Below are positions 26,639-34,452 of a stretch of DNA of 61,106 bases, one piece after another (within the stretch, counting starts at the first letter, position 1; every line of letters begins with the position of its first letter). The stretch comes from Pseudomonas sp. GV085 (lineage in GTDB: Bacteria; Pseudomonadota; Gammaproteobacteria; Pseudomonadales; Pseudomonadaceae). A program made the translations under genes and the position numbers. The notes beneath the pieces are model-generated. The model was given only the letters and a program-made list of their open reading frames with translations. It ran no database searches and was not told the origin of the DNA. The stretch is from contig NZ_QAOV01000022.1 in assembly GCF_003050925.1 (NCBI RefSeq), positions 1-61,106 on the forward strand, in the 5' to 3' direction.

Positions 26639-26726
26639 TCATTCAAATACACTCATCTCGAATCGAAGCAATCGACTCAATCTCAATCCGAATCACCGCG
26701 TGCCTGCCGCGCCCAGTCGAGACATC

Positions 26727-27932
26727 ATGGACACACTCAGAAAGGATCTATCCCTGTCAGCGGTCATCGCAGGCTTCATCGCGGTGATCATTTCCTATGC
26801 CGGCCCGCTGATCATCGTGTTTCAGGCGGCCCGGGAAACGCACCTGCCCAACGACGAGGTGTCTTCCTGGATCTGGGCCATTTCCATCGGCAGCGGCATT
26901 ACCGGCCTGTTGCTGAGCTGGCGCTTGCGGGTTCCGGTGATTACGGCCTGGTCCACGCCGGGCGCGGCGCTGCTGGTGTCGATGCTGCCCACGGTCTCCC
27001 TGCCCCAGGCCATCGGCGCGTATGTAGTGGCGTCGGTGATTATCGCGGTGGTCGGTTTGTCCGGCGCGTTCGACAAGTTGATGAGTCGTCTGCCCAAAGC
27101 CATCGCCGCTGCCATGCTCGCCGGCATCCTGTTTCGTTTCGGCGCCGAACTCTTCACCTCGATCAAGCTGCAGCCGGGCCTGGTGCTGTCGATGATCGCG
27201 GCGTACCTGATCTTCAAGCGCTTTTCACCGCGCTACGCGATTCTGTCGGTATTGATTGTCGGTTGCGCCGTGGCCGCCTCATTCGGTGAACTCAACAGCG
27301 GATCGATCACCATCGACGTCGCCCACCCGATCTTCATCGCCCCGGAGTGGAGCTGGCACGCGATCATCAATATCGGCCTGCCGCTGGCCCTGGTGACCCT
27401 GACCGGGCAATACGTGCCGGGCATGGCAGTGTTGCGTACCTCGGGCTACAACACCCCGGCGCGCTCGATCATTTCGGTCACGGCAATCGGTTCGATCCTG
27501 ATGGCGCCCTTCGGCTCCCACGGTTTCAACCTCGCGGCCATTACCGCCGCCATCTGCACCGGTCGCGAAGCCCATGAAGATCGCGACAAGCGCTATATCG
27601 CCGGGATCGCCTGCGGGGTGTTCTACATCCTGATGGGTACCTTCGGCGCGACCCTGGCCTCGGTGTTTTCCGCCTTGCCCAAAGAGTTGATTGCCTCCCT
27701 CGCCGGCCTGGCCCTGTTCGGGGCGATCAGCGCCGGGCTGACCGGCGCCATGGCTGACGAGAAACAACGTGAAGCGGCGCTGACCACCTTCCTGGTCACA
27801 GCATCGGGCATGAGTTTCCTCGGGCAGGCCGCTGCATTCTGGGGGCTAATCTTCGGGCTTGTAGCGCATTTCGTACTGACCTATACCCGGGAACGCAAAG
27901 CCACCGCCATCGCCGAGGGCAACCGATCATGA
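26727..27932 (+). CDS. benE: BenE-family transporter (benzoate/H+ symporter-like)
   Basis: A 401-residue inner-membrane protein with about 11-12 hydrophobic segments. BenE motifs include WSTPGAALLVS and GSHGFNLAAITAAICTGREA. Benzoate-type substrates are known for the family, but this copy lies apart from ben/cat genes, under a MocR regulator and before glyA, so its substrate may be another small acid or amine. I chose the ATG at 26727 (MDTLRKDL). It overlaps the next frame by ATGA. Confidence 0.9.
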   Translation: MDTLRKDLSLSAVIAGFIAVIISYAGPLIIVFQAARETHLPNDEVSSWIWAISIGSGITGLLLSWRLRVPVITAWSTPGAALLVSMLPTVSLPQAIGAYVVASVIIAVVGLSGAFDKLMSRLPKAIAAAMLAGILFRFGAELFTSIKLQPGLVLSMIAAYLIFKRFSPRYAILSVLIVGCAVAASFGELNSGSITIDVAHPIFIAPEWSWHAIINIGLPLALVTLTGQYVPGMAVLRTSGYNTPARSIISVTAIGSILMAPFGSHGFNLAAITAAICTGREAHEDRDKRYIAGIACGVFYILMGTFGATLASVFSALPKELIASLAGLALFGAISAGLTGAMADEKQREAALTTFLVTASGMSFLGQAAAFWGLIFGLVAHFVLTYTRERKATAIAEGNRS

Positions 27933-28039
27933 CGGCTCGATACGACTTCATTGTGATCGGCGGCGGACTGTTACACGCATCACCGCATCTCGCGCCAGCC
28001 TCCGTGGCCGAAGCACTTATCCAAGGAATGATTCCATGA
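27929..28039 (+). pseudogene. Deleted FAD oxidoreductase, 36-codon remnant
   Basis: The frame starts in an ATGA overlap with benE and reads MTARYDFIVIGGGL, the classic Rossmann start of SoxA/DAO-type amine oxidases. It then jumps to HASPHLAPASVAEALIQG and ends in an ATGA overlap with glyA. An in-frame or coincidentally open deletion appears to have removed more than 300 codons. The remnant keeps translation coupled from benE to glyA. Confidence 0.7.
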
Positions 28040-29274
28040 GCCTGCACAATTTCGACCCTGTCATCGCCCGCCTGATCAGCCGTGAACGCAACCGTCAGGA
28101 AACCCATCTGGAGCTGATCGCTTCGGAAAACTACGTCAGCGAAGAAGTGCTGGAAGCCCAGGGTTCGGTGCTGACCAACAAGTACGCCGAAGGTTACCCG
28201 GGCAAGCGGTATTACGGCGGTTGCAAGGTGGTCGACGAAATTGAAACCCTCGCGATCGAACGCGCCTGCAAACTCTTTGGGTCCGACTATGCCAACGTCC
28301 AGCCGCACTCCGGCTCCCAAGCCAACCAGGCGGTGTTTCTCGCGGTGCTCAACCCCGGCGATACCATCCTGGGCATGTCTCTGGCCCATGGCGGACACCT
28401 GACCCATGGCGCCTCGGTGAACTTCTCCGGCAAGCTCTACACCGCGTTCTCCTACGGCCTGGAGCCATACAGCGAAACCCTCGACTATGCCGAGATGGAA
28501 GCCCTGGCCCGGGAACACCGGCCGAAAATGATCATTGCCGGCGCCTCGGCGTACTCCAGAACCATCGACTTCCAGCGTTTTCGCAACATCTGCGATGAGA
28601 TCGGGGCTTACCTGATGGTCGATATGGCGCACTACGCCGGGCTGATTGCGGCCGGCCTCTACCCCTCGCCGGTCGGCATTGCCGACTTCGTCACCTCCAC
28701 CACCCACAAAACCTTGCGCGGCCCACGGGGCGGCTTGATCCTGGCCAAGCGCGAGTACGCAGCGCTGCTCGACAAGACGATTTTCCCGGTTTACCAGGGT
28801 GGGCCGCTGATGCACGTCATCGCGGCCAAAGCCGTGGCGTTCAACGAAGCCCTCGGGGATGAGTTCAAGCACTATCAGCAACGGGTGATCAACAATGCCT
28901 GGACCATGGCGAACGTCCTCACCCGGCGCGGCCTGCGGGTGGTGTCGGGCGGCACCGACTGCCACATGTTCCTGCTCGATCTGCGCTCGATGAACATCAC
29001 CGGCAAAGACGCCGAGGCACTGCTGGAAAGCGCCCACATCACGCTAAACAAAAACGCGATTCCCGACGACCCGCAAAAACCGGCGATCACCAGCGGCATC
29101 CGCATTGGCACGCCAGCACTGACGACCCGCGGCTTTGGCGAAGCGGAATGCGCTGAAGTGGCGAACCTGATCGCCGACCTGATGGAACAACCGAATAACG
29201 CGGCGCTGCTGGATAACACCCGGCGTCGGGTGATGCACTTGTGTGAATGTTTTCCGGTGTATCTGCTGAGTTGA
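28036..29274 (+). CDS. glyA: Serine hydroxymethyltransferase (glyA copy)
   Basis: A 412-residue cytoplasmic PLP enzyme that interconverts serine + tetrahydrofolate with glycine + methylene-tetrahydrofolate. The PLP lysine lies in TSTTHKTLRGPRGG, and NVQPHSGSQANQAV and NYVSEEVLEAQGS are visible. It is probably one of several glyA copies in the genome. Its place behind benE and an amine-oxidase remnant fits one-carbon units from N-methyl compounds entering folate. It overlaps the remnant by ATGA. Confidence 0.96.
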   Translation: MSLHNFDPVIARLISRERNRQETHLELIASENYVSEEVLEAQGSVLTNKYAEGYPGKRYYGGCKVVDEIETLAIERACKLFGSDYANVQPHSGSQANQAVFLAVLNPGDTILGMSLAHGGHLTHGASVNFSGKLYTAFSYGLEPYSETLDYAEMEALAREHRPKMIIAGASAYSRTIDFQRFRNICDEIGAYLMVDMAHYAGLIAAGLYPSPVGIADFVTSTTHKTLRGPRGGLILAKREYAALLDKTIFPVYQGGPLMHVIAAKAVAFNEALGDEFKHYQQRVINNAWTMANVLTRRGLRVVSGGTDCHMFLLDLRSMNITGKDAEALLESAHITLNKNAIPDDPQKPAITSGIRIGTPALTTRGFGEAECAEVANLIADLMEQPNNAALLDNTRRRVMHLCECFPVYLLS

Positions 29275-29339
29275 TTGCTGGAGGAACATACCGGATAACG
29301 ATCAAGCACCTGGCTGACGTACTGACTGAGCGTGGCTTG

Positions 29340-29522
29340 CTAGCGACTGGCTTCGTAACGACGGTCATCCGCCTTGCGCTTGTACCTCTTGCTGCTGATC
29401 ATCTGACGAATCCGAGCAACCAGTACGTTCATGGAATGATGGAAATCCAGATAGGCCGTCCCTTGCTCATTCAGGCAGGTCACACCTGCGGGACAGTTCC
29501 CGCAACCAAACCAATCTACACA
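29340..29522 (-). pseudogene. Orphan C-terminal coding fragment
   Basis: A 60-codon frame without a proper start encodes CVDWFGCGNCPAGVTC, then TAYLDFHHSMNVLV and a basic tail (SSKRYKRKADDRRYEASR). The cysteine spacing looks like a small zinc-binding tail at the end of a larger protein. It lies between glyA and an att-like site, so it is probably the last piece of a lost island gene. I do not recognise the family. Confidence 0.4.
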
Positions 29523-29550
29523 CTACTGCTTGGGTGATCCTTCGAGAAAC

Positions 29551-29637
29551 GGTATTCCACAATAAAGTTACAACCGATAATGTTGTTTAAAATCAATAAT
29601 TTATTGTACGAATTCAAATTACCCCAGCCCACCACTT
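29551..29637 (+). repeat. Second attachment-like half site
   Basis: GGTATTCCA (29551) is followed by an AT-rich stretch (AATCAATAATTTATTGTACG) and then ATTCAAATTACCCCAGCCCACC. The right end of the ssrA element (13799-13885) has the same order: GGTATTCCA, AT-rich AATCAATATCTTACTGAGCG, ATTCAAATTACCCCGGCCACC. This looks like the right end of another element with a related integrase, inserted at a different RNA gene end. No matching left end or tRNA is visible in the window. Confidence 0.6.
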
Positions 29638-29649
29638 GAGACACCAACA

Positions 29650-29672
29650 AAGCCCGCCCTGTGCGGGCATCG
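29650..29672 (+). terminator. Terminator-like hairpin after the att-like site
   Basis: The stem GCCCGC / GCGGGC with a short loop comes shortly after the CCACC. This is the usual position of a terminator behind a tRNA or similar RNA gene whose body is not here. Confidence 0.55.
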
Positions 29673-29730
29673 TTGTTTCTGGCTGTATCGCAAGCCCTGC
29701 AACAGTCTGAAGGAGCCCCCACACGAACGA

Positions 29731-29994
29731 TCAGTACTTGATGTCCCGGGCCGTGCGACGGGTATCCTGCTTGGTGCTGCGCTTGTCCTGGCGACAGTCT
29801 ACGTTGCTCTTGTCATTGCCTTTTCTACAATCATCCTTGGTTTGCCGGGCAGTGGAGCGACCTTCCTGCCTGGTATCGCGAGCTTCACGCCGTTGTTGAC
29901 CCTGCTCGGTCGCGTAGGCGGGTAGCGTCACCCACTGCACGCCAGTGGCGATGAGCAGCGTCGCCAGGGCTATCAAGTAGTGCTTGCGAATCAT
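29731..29994 (-). CDS. Small secreted, highly charged protein
   Basis: An 87-residue protein with a signal peptide (HYLIALATLLIATGVQWV, cleavage likely after AYA near residue 29). The mature part is very polar, full of R, K, D, Q and T (QQRREARDTRQEGRSTARQT), with two cysteines. Such low-complexity periplasmic proteins are common in Pseudomonas. The function is unknown. Confidence 0.8.
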   Translation of the reverse strand: MIRKHYLIALATLLIATGVQWVTLPAYATEQGQQRREARDTRQEGRSTARQTKDDCRKGNDKSNVDCRQDKRSTKQDTRRTARDIKY

Positions 29995-30197
29995 GATTTT
30001 TCTCCAAAGCCATATCGCTCAGTCGCTTCGTTTACTCCCCCCAGGAATTCCGCGAAAACGTGAATTACATCGTACGCTCACAACTCACAAAAGCACTTTG
30101 TGGCAGGTGAAATCTGACGATAGGGTTACATGGACAGTCGCGCGATGCCGCTATGTGCACAGTCGCCCCTAAAACTGCCACCTCCTCGGAAAAGCCC

Positions 30198-30659
30198 ATG
30201 CGCCAAGCCCTCCTGATCATCGACGTACAACCCGGCTTCGCCCCGCCGCAGTGGCTGATCGACGGTATCCAGGCGCTCATCGGCACTCTGCCCAGTGTCG
30301 CCACGGTCGAGCGCCATGACGAATCCATAACCCCCTTCGAAAAACAGCTCGGCTGGCACCCCGCGCAGGACGATGACAGCCTGATTCCGGCCGACCGCAT
30401 TTTTATCAAGCACGGCTACGCGCCCACACCGGAAACCATCGACTACCTGAGAAGCCTCAATGTCGAACGCGTGCTGATGTGCGGCCTGCAGACCGAAACC
30501 TGCTGCCTGGCGGCGGGGTTTGCGCTGTTTGATGCGGGTTTGCAGCCGACGTTGATCACGGATTTGACGATGGGGTCTTCGCTGGACCGGACGGGTGGGT
30601 TGGGGGTCAGGCTTTGGGAGCATCATTTCAAGCACACGGTGAGCTCCAAGCAACTTTGA
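30198..30659 (+). CDS. Isochorismatase-fold cysteine hydrolase
   Basis: A 153-residue protein with the catalytic triad of the cysteine-hydrolase superfamily: D9 (LLIIDVQ), K71 (RIFIKHGY) and C102 (CGLQTETCC). Members hydrolyse amides or ethers such as nicotinamide, ureidoacrylate or isochorismate; the substrate is unknown. The ATG at 30198 gives the family start MRQALLIIDVQ; an upstream GTG is less likely. Confidence 0.92.
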   Translation: MRQALLIIDVQPGFAPPQWLIDGIQALIGTLPSVATVERHDESITPFEKQLGWHPAQDDDSLIPADRIFIKHGYAPTPETIDYLRSLNVERVLMCGLQTETCCLAAGFALFDAGLQPTLITDLTMGSSLDRTGGLGVRLWEHHFKHTVSSKQL

Positions 30660-30736
30660 GCTGCAATTAGCACCACATCATCGAGCCAATCAACCGACGT
30701 TAAGCAAGGCAAAAACTCACTTCCAGGAAATTTCCC

Positions 30737-30907
30737 TCAAGCCGTGTCCCCCTCAAGGACTTGAGCTTGATATGCGGCCATGTACGCTGACTTTTCAATC
30801 GAATTCACCGCCTCAGCTGTTTCACCTTTGATGCGCTTCTGCTGATCAAGCACATAGACAATTCGGGACGTCTTTACAAAGCTGGGGTCGATGAAATTGA
30901 CTACCAT
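30737..30907 (-). CDS. Possible small ORF of unknown function
   Basis: A 56-codon frame starting at ATG 30907 behind AGGGAT (MVVNFIDPSFVKTSRIVYVL...). The third-position GC is reasonably high, but no family is recognised. The opposite strand also has a protein-like open frame. Treat it as tentative. Confidence 0.3.
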   Translation of the reverse strand: MVVNFIDPSFVKTSRIVYVLDQQKRIKGETAEAVNSIEKSAYMAAYQAQVLEGDTA

Positions 30908-30972
30908 ATCCCTGAGCAATACACGCGGGCTGATTTAATGGCCAGGCTCGGGTTAGGATCAGGAGCACATCA

Positions 30973-31140
30973 ATGATTTCGATCAAGCCAGGTCTGCCCA
31001 AGGGTGCCAAAAGCTCCTTCGCTGACTTTATTCGCAACGCCAAGTCGGAACAGAAAAAGCGCGTCTATAGCGAAGTGTTGACTGAAGCTACGAGGCTGCA
31101 AAATCTTGTGGTGATGGAAGCCGAAGCAAAACGAAGCTAA
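30973..31140 (+). CDS. Small basic protein of unknown function
   Basis: A 55-residue protein, MISIKPGLPKGAKSSFADFI followed by a charged helix (RNAKSEQKKRVYSEVLTEAT...MEAEAKRS). A good AGGAG site precedes the ATG by 7 bases, and a strong terminator follows 17 bases after the stop, so this is probably a real monocistronic gene. I do not know the family. Confidence 0.6.
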   Translation: MISIKPGLPKGAKSSFADFIRNAKSEQKKRVYSEVLTEATRLQNLVVMEAEAKRS

Positions 31141-31157
31141 CTGACCGCGCCAAGATG

Positions 31158-31183
31158 AAGCCCGACAAATTGTCGGGCTTTTT
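31158..31183 (+). terminator. Rho-independent terminator
   Basis: AAGCCCGACA / TGTCGGGCTT stem, 3-base loop, then TTT. It closes the small gene at 30973. Confidence 0.88.
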
Positions 31184-31549
31184 CGTTGTGTTCTTTGAAT
31201 ATTAAATGGCGTGCTTCGCACTCGATTGGCACGTAGTCACCGTCCTAGGACATTTCCCGCAAAACGCGTCGCCTTTCGTGAACTGGTGGACGCAGCTTCT
31301 CGACGATAGCCTTCAGGGGTCGCTGCACATCAGTGATCAGCTTTGACAGGCTGAAAACAGGAACCTTCCACTCGCCCCAATAAAACGGCATGCTTTCGCG
31401 CGTGCAGTTTCCATGGTGGCTGTGCGTGGGGCATCTTCGGATGCACCGGTTTCCTGGGTTTCCGGTCTGTCAACCTGCGTACAGCTGCCACCCACCTTGT
31501 TTGACAGCAGGAGAATGGCGGCTCCTCTAAACAAACCAGGAACTCCATC
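31184..31549. other. Intergenic stretch, no gene seen
   Basis: I see only open frames without ribosome sites or domains in these 366 bases. The promoter of the following small gene is presumably near its right end (GGAG-poor leader with CTCCTCTAAACAAACCAGGA before the start). Confidence 0.4.
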
Positions 31550-31900
31550 ATGAAAAAGCACAGCCCTAATCCGCCAGATTCAACTACCGAAACATCCAAC
31601 TTGTCCAACCTCTCCAAAACTACCGAACCCGCCATCAGCGCCCGCCTGCGCAACCCCAATCACCTCGACCCCATCAGCCACGTATTCACCCTGCGCCCCA
31701 ACATCGACACACCCTCCCTGCTCACCCACGCCTGCGAAACCCTGGCCTCGCTCAACGTCATGAGCACTGACCTTGCCTGCGAGCTTGAGAGTTCGCGTCG
31801 CAACATCGCCCTGGCGATCCAGCAGTTGGCCGTGCTGGCGCAATTGCTGGTGAACCGGGCACTGGACAACATCGCGCCACTCGACGAAGTTGAGGCGTGA
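31550..31900 (+). CDS. DUF6124/DUF3077-like small Pseudomonas protein
   Basis: A 116-residue soluble protein. After a variable, polar N-terminus it has the conserved core VFTLRPNIDTPSLLTHACET and SRRNIALAIQQLAVLAQLLV, typical of the DUF6124/DUF3077 proteins that occur in many copies in Pseudomonas genomes. The core is helical. No function is established. Confidence 0.8.
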   Translation: MKKHSPNPPDSTTETSNLSNLSKTTEPAISARLRNPNHLDPISHVFTLRPNIDTPSLLTHACETLASLNVMSTDLACELESSRRNIALAIQQLAVLAQLLVNRALDNIAPLDEVEA

Positions 31901-31989
31901 AATGAAGGCCTGCCTGATGGCAGGCCATTACCGGCCCGCACACACAAAATCTGACACTCTCAGGTCGTCCGACTCCAGAGCCGCGATCA

Positions 31990-32898
31990 TCAAGCACGCA
32001 GCCGCCTCACCCCAATCCCCACCAATATCCCCAACACAATCGACACCAACGGCACCGCTCCCACCCAGGTCAGCGTCGGAAACACCAACAAAATCTGCGA
32101 GTCATTCCCTCCGAGCATCATCGATGCACCGGTCCCCATCAACACGCCCGCGAGCAAATGCCTGGCCGCTGTCATCGCTGCAAACCGCTGATAGCTGAAC
32201 GTACGGCGGTGCAACGTGTAACAGAGCATGCCCAGCATCAGCATGGCGAACACCGTCACACGCGGGGTAGTCAATGATGTGTCGCCCGCCCCCCGGAACA
32301 GTTGCGAGAGATCGTAGAAAAATACGCTGGGCGTCCACAGCGGTTCGAAGGTGTAGAGGGCGCTGGTCAACGCCCCCAGCAGCAGGGCCGACAGCACCAG
32401 GTGCCTGTCGCCGTGAATCCGCACCAGGAACAGCAAAATCAGCAGCACGATGCCAATGACCAGCCAGTAATGACGGCTGGTGATCATCGGCATTTGCAGT
32501 GCCCGGTGTTCGGGCAGCATGTTCAGGTGATGCCACAGTACGATGCCCAGCACCCACCCGAAGATGGTGAAGACCTTGTTGAGGTTGCCGCTGGAGAGTT
32601 TGGTCAGGGTGCCGACGCTGCATCCGTCGTTGAGCACCGAGGCGAGGCCAAACAACAACCCGCCACCGACCAGCGACAGATAGCCGACTTCAGGGATGAA
32701 CAGCGGCTGACTGACGCCAGACAAGGCGTAGAGCGGTGCGAGCAACAGACCGAACAAACCACAGCTGACCAGTGACACGAACAGGGTCGGACGGCGCTTG
32801 AGCAGCAGCCCGATGGCATTGACCAGGCACATACCCATGCGCTGAGAGACCCAGCCGATGAGGAACGCCAGCAGTAGCGAAATCAGCAATGAAAACAC
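31990..32898 (-). CDS. YeeE/YedE-family sulfur-compound transporter
   Basis: A 302-residue inner-membrane protein with about nine hydrophobic segments. The family cysteine motifs are present (RMGMC near residue 23, NDGCSVG near 92). YeeE/YedE proteins move thiosulfate-like sulfur compounds; E. coli YeeE takes up thiosulfate. No TusA/YeeD partner gene is adjacent. Family assignment is by motif and topology. Confidence 0.88.
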   Translation of the reverse strand: MFSLLISLLLAFLIGWVSQRMGMCLVNAIGLLLKRRPTLFVSLVSCGLFGLLLAPLYALSGVSQPLFIPEVGYLSLVGGGLLFGLASVLNDGCSVGTLTKLSSGNLNKVFTIFGWVLGIVLWHHLNMLPEHRALQMPMITSRHYWLVIGIVLLILLFLVRIHGDRHLVLSALLLGALTSALYTFEPLWTPSVFFYDLSQLFRGAGDTSLTTPRVTVFAMLMLGMLCYTLHRRTFSYQRFAAMTAARHLLAGVLMGTGASMMLGGNDSQILLVFPTLTWVGAVPLVSIVLGILVGIGVRRLRA

Positions 32899-33179
32899 GG
32901 GCCTCCCTGTTTCCGCGTGGTGGCATCAAGTCGATACCTGACAGACAGATTAGTCGCTGGGTTAACCGAGCAGAACAAACGCGATTTACAGCGGTTCCAG
33001 CAAGCCTGCCGCAAGGGCCGTTTGCGTGACCGGCCAGAAGCGGACTTTGCCGCGGATCAATTGCCGTAGCGCTGTCGCAAGCTCTGGTACGGGGCTTTGA
33101 TCCAGATGAATTTTTCTTCACTCCACGGTTCCGTTTACTGCCTGTACATTGCACTCGCTCATTCAAGAAACTACGGTTT

Positions 33180-33206
33180 GCCCGCCCTCCCGCGGGCTTT
33201 TTTTTT
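33180..33206 (+). terminator. Orphan strong terminator
   Basis: GCCCGC / GCGGGC stem followed by ten T. No gene ends just upstream on this strand, so it may end a small RNA transcribed from the 33.1-kb region or an antisense transcript. Confidence 0.75.
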
Positions 33207-33250
33207 GGTTCTTCACGCAATTCCGGGAAACACCGATAACGCAATACCTG

Positions 33251-33466
33251 TAGGAGCCGGCTTGCCGGCGATGGACTCACGTGCGCCGCGTTTATCCGAT
33301 TTACACGCGTTATCGTTAACGACCTTCGCTGCGATGCGGCGACCCGACAAGCCAGCTCCTACAAGAGCCAGCTTGCTGGCGATGATGGACTCAAGTGCAC
33401 CGCGTTTATCCGGTTCACAGGCGTTATCGTTAACGACCATCGCTGGCAAGCCAGCTCCTACAGGAG
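33251..33466. repeat. Three REP sequences
   Basis: Copies of GTAGGAGCCGGCTTGCCGGCGATGGA-type palindromes lie at about 33252-33278, 33350-33388 and 33440-33463, the last inverted. The intervening CACCGCGTTTATCCG and CGTTATCGTTAACGACC blocks are also duplicated, so a whole unit was repeated. Confidence 0.8.
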
Positions 33467-33537
33467 AGCGTGCCCACGCTTTTTTTGTCTGCGAATTCGC
33501 AATCCGAGACTCATTGAAGGTTTCTTCGAGCAACAAA

Positions 33538-33569
33538 AAACCCGCAACCCTTTCGAGGTGCGGGTTTTT
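33538..33569 (-). terminator. Terminator of the PAP2 gene
   Basis: AAACCCGCA / TGCGGGTTT stem flanked by A/T runs on both sides, placed just past the PAP2 stop codon; probably bidirectional. Confidence 0.85.
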
Positions 33570-33584
33570 CAGTTCAACGCCAAC

Positions 33585-34418
33585 TCAATTCACTGGTTGA
33601 GTCTGAGTCGCCGCTACCGGTTTTTGCACTTTGGAGAGCACCGGCTGTTCCAGCCTCGCTCGCCCGTAAAACGCCAGCGCCGTCAGCAAGCATGCCAGCC
33701 ACACAAAGATCCCGGCCCAGAAGGTGTGGGACATGTAGTGCCAGCCTTGCAGCACCCGCGTTGTGCCGTAGATGAAACCGAGGGTCAGTGAGCCGTACAT
33801 GATCGCTTTCGAATAGCGCCAGCGATAACGGCGAGCCACGAAGTACAAGGCCAGCATGGTGAACCCGCCCGATGCGTGTCCGCCCGGCCAGCAGCGCCCC
33901 TCACCGGCGACTTTCAGCAGGTCGAAGTTTTCATACCACTCAACGTGCTCCATTTTGCCGCCGTACTGGGTCGTCTCGATCGGGCAATACACGCTGGTGT
34001 GGCCCTTGAGGTAGTGAATGACCCCGGTGCTGATGGAGAACGCGAACACCACGTAGAGAAAGTCGCGACGATGCCGGGTGGCAAAGCGCAGCACCGGTGC
34101 GACTTTGATTTTTTCCAGGAAAGCGATGATTTTCGAGTGCTTTTCGGCCTTCAGGCGTGGCCAGAGAAATGACAGCAAGGCACCGATAATCGCAATTTCG
34201 CCGGTCCAGTTCGGAATGATCCGCGCCCATTTATGGGTGATTTTTTCGAACAGATGGACGTGGTCCAACGGGTACGTCTGCGTTACCGGATCAAAAAAAT
34301 AATTGTTGAAGGCGATGTCGATGCTGGTCATGTCGAACATCAGAAACACCGCGACCGCGCAGGCCAGCGGAATACCGAAATTCACCCAGTAAAAGCGGTA
34401 GCGAGAAGCGGTCAACAT
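33585..34418 (-). CDS. PAP2-family membrane phosphatase
   Basis: A 277-residue inner-membrane protein with about five to six hydrophobic segments. The phosphatase signature is KGHTSVYCP, PGGHASGGF and TRVLQGWHYMSHTFWAG, the three C1-C2-C3 blocks of PAP2 enzymes. The lipid-phosphatase type with PGGHAS is known for LpxE/LpxT-like and undecaprenyl-phosphate enzymes. It lies beside a histidine phosphatase related to heptose-phosphate phosphatases, so lipid A or core phosphate trimming is plausible. Confidence 0.88.
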   Translation of the reverse strand: MLTASRYRFYWVNFGIPLACAVAVFLMFDMTSIDIAFNNYFFDPVTQTYPLDHVHLFEKITHKWARIIPNWTGEIAIIGALLSFLWPRLKAEKHSKIIAFLEKIKVAPVLRFATRHRRDFLYVVFAFSISTGVIHYLKGHTSVYCPIETTQYGGKMEHVEWYENFDLLKVAGEGRCWPGGHASGGFTMLALYFVARRYRWRYSKAIMYGSLTLGFIYGTTRVLQGWHYMSHTFWAGIFVWLACLLTALAFYGRARLEQPVLSKVQKPVAATQTQPVN

Positions 34419-34452
34419 TGTGAATCCTGATTCAGAAAGAGGAGGGAAAAAC

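Larger units (their letters stand above)
32899..33584. other. REP-rich intergenic stretch
   Basis: This gap of almost 700 bases holds an orphan terminator (33180), three REP sequences (33251-33466) and the terminator of the PAP2 gene (33538). No convincing protein gene is present. Confidence 0.6.

Noticed and set aside
29612..29640. tRNA gene 3' end
   Set aside because: Only a T-arm-like tail and CCACC are present; no acceptor, D or anticodon arms precede it, so it is an attachment half site, not a tRNA.
33097..33600. 167-codon plus-strand open frame
   Set aside because: It is built from three REP units and two terminators, so it is a by-product of repeats.
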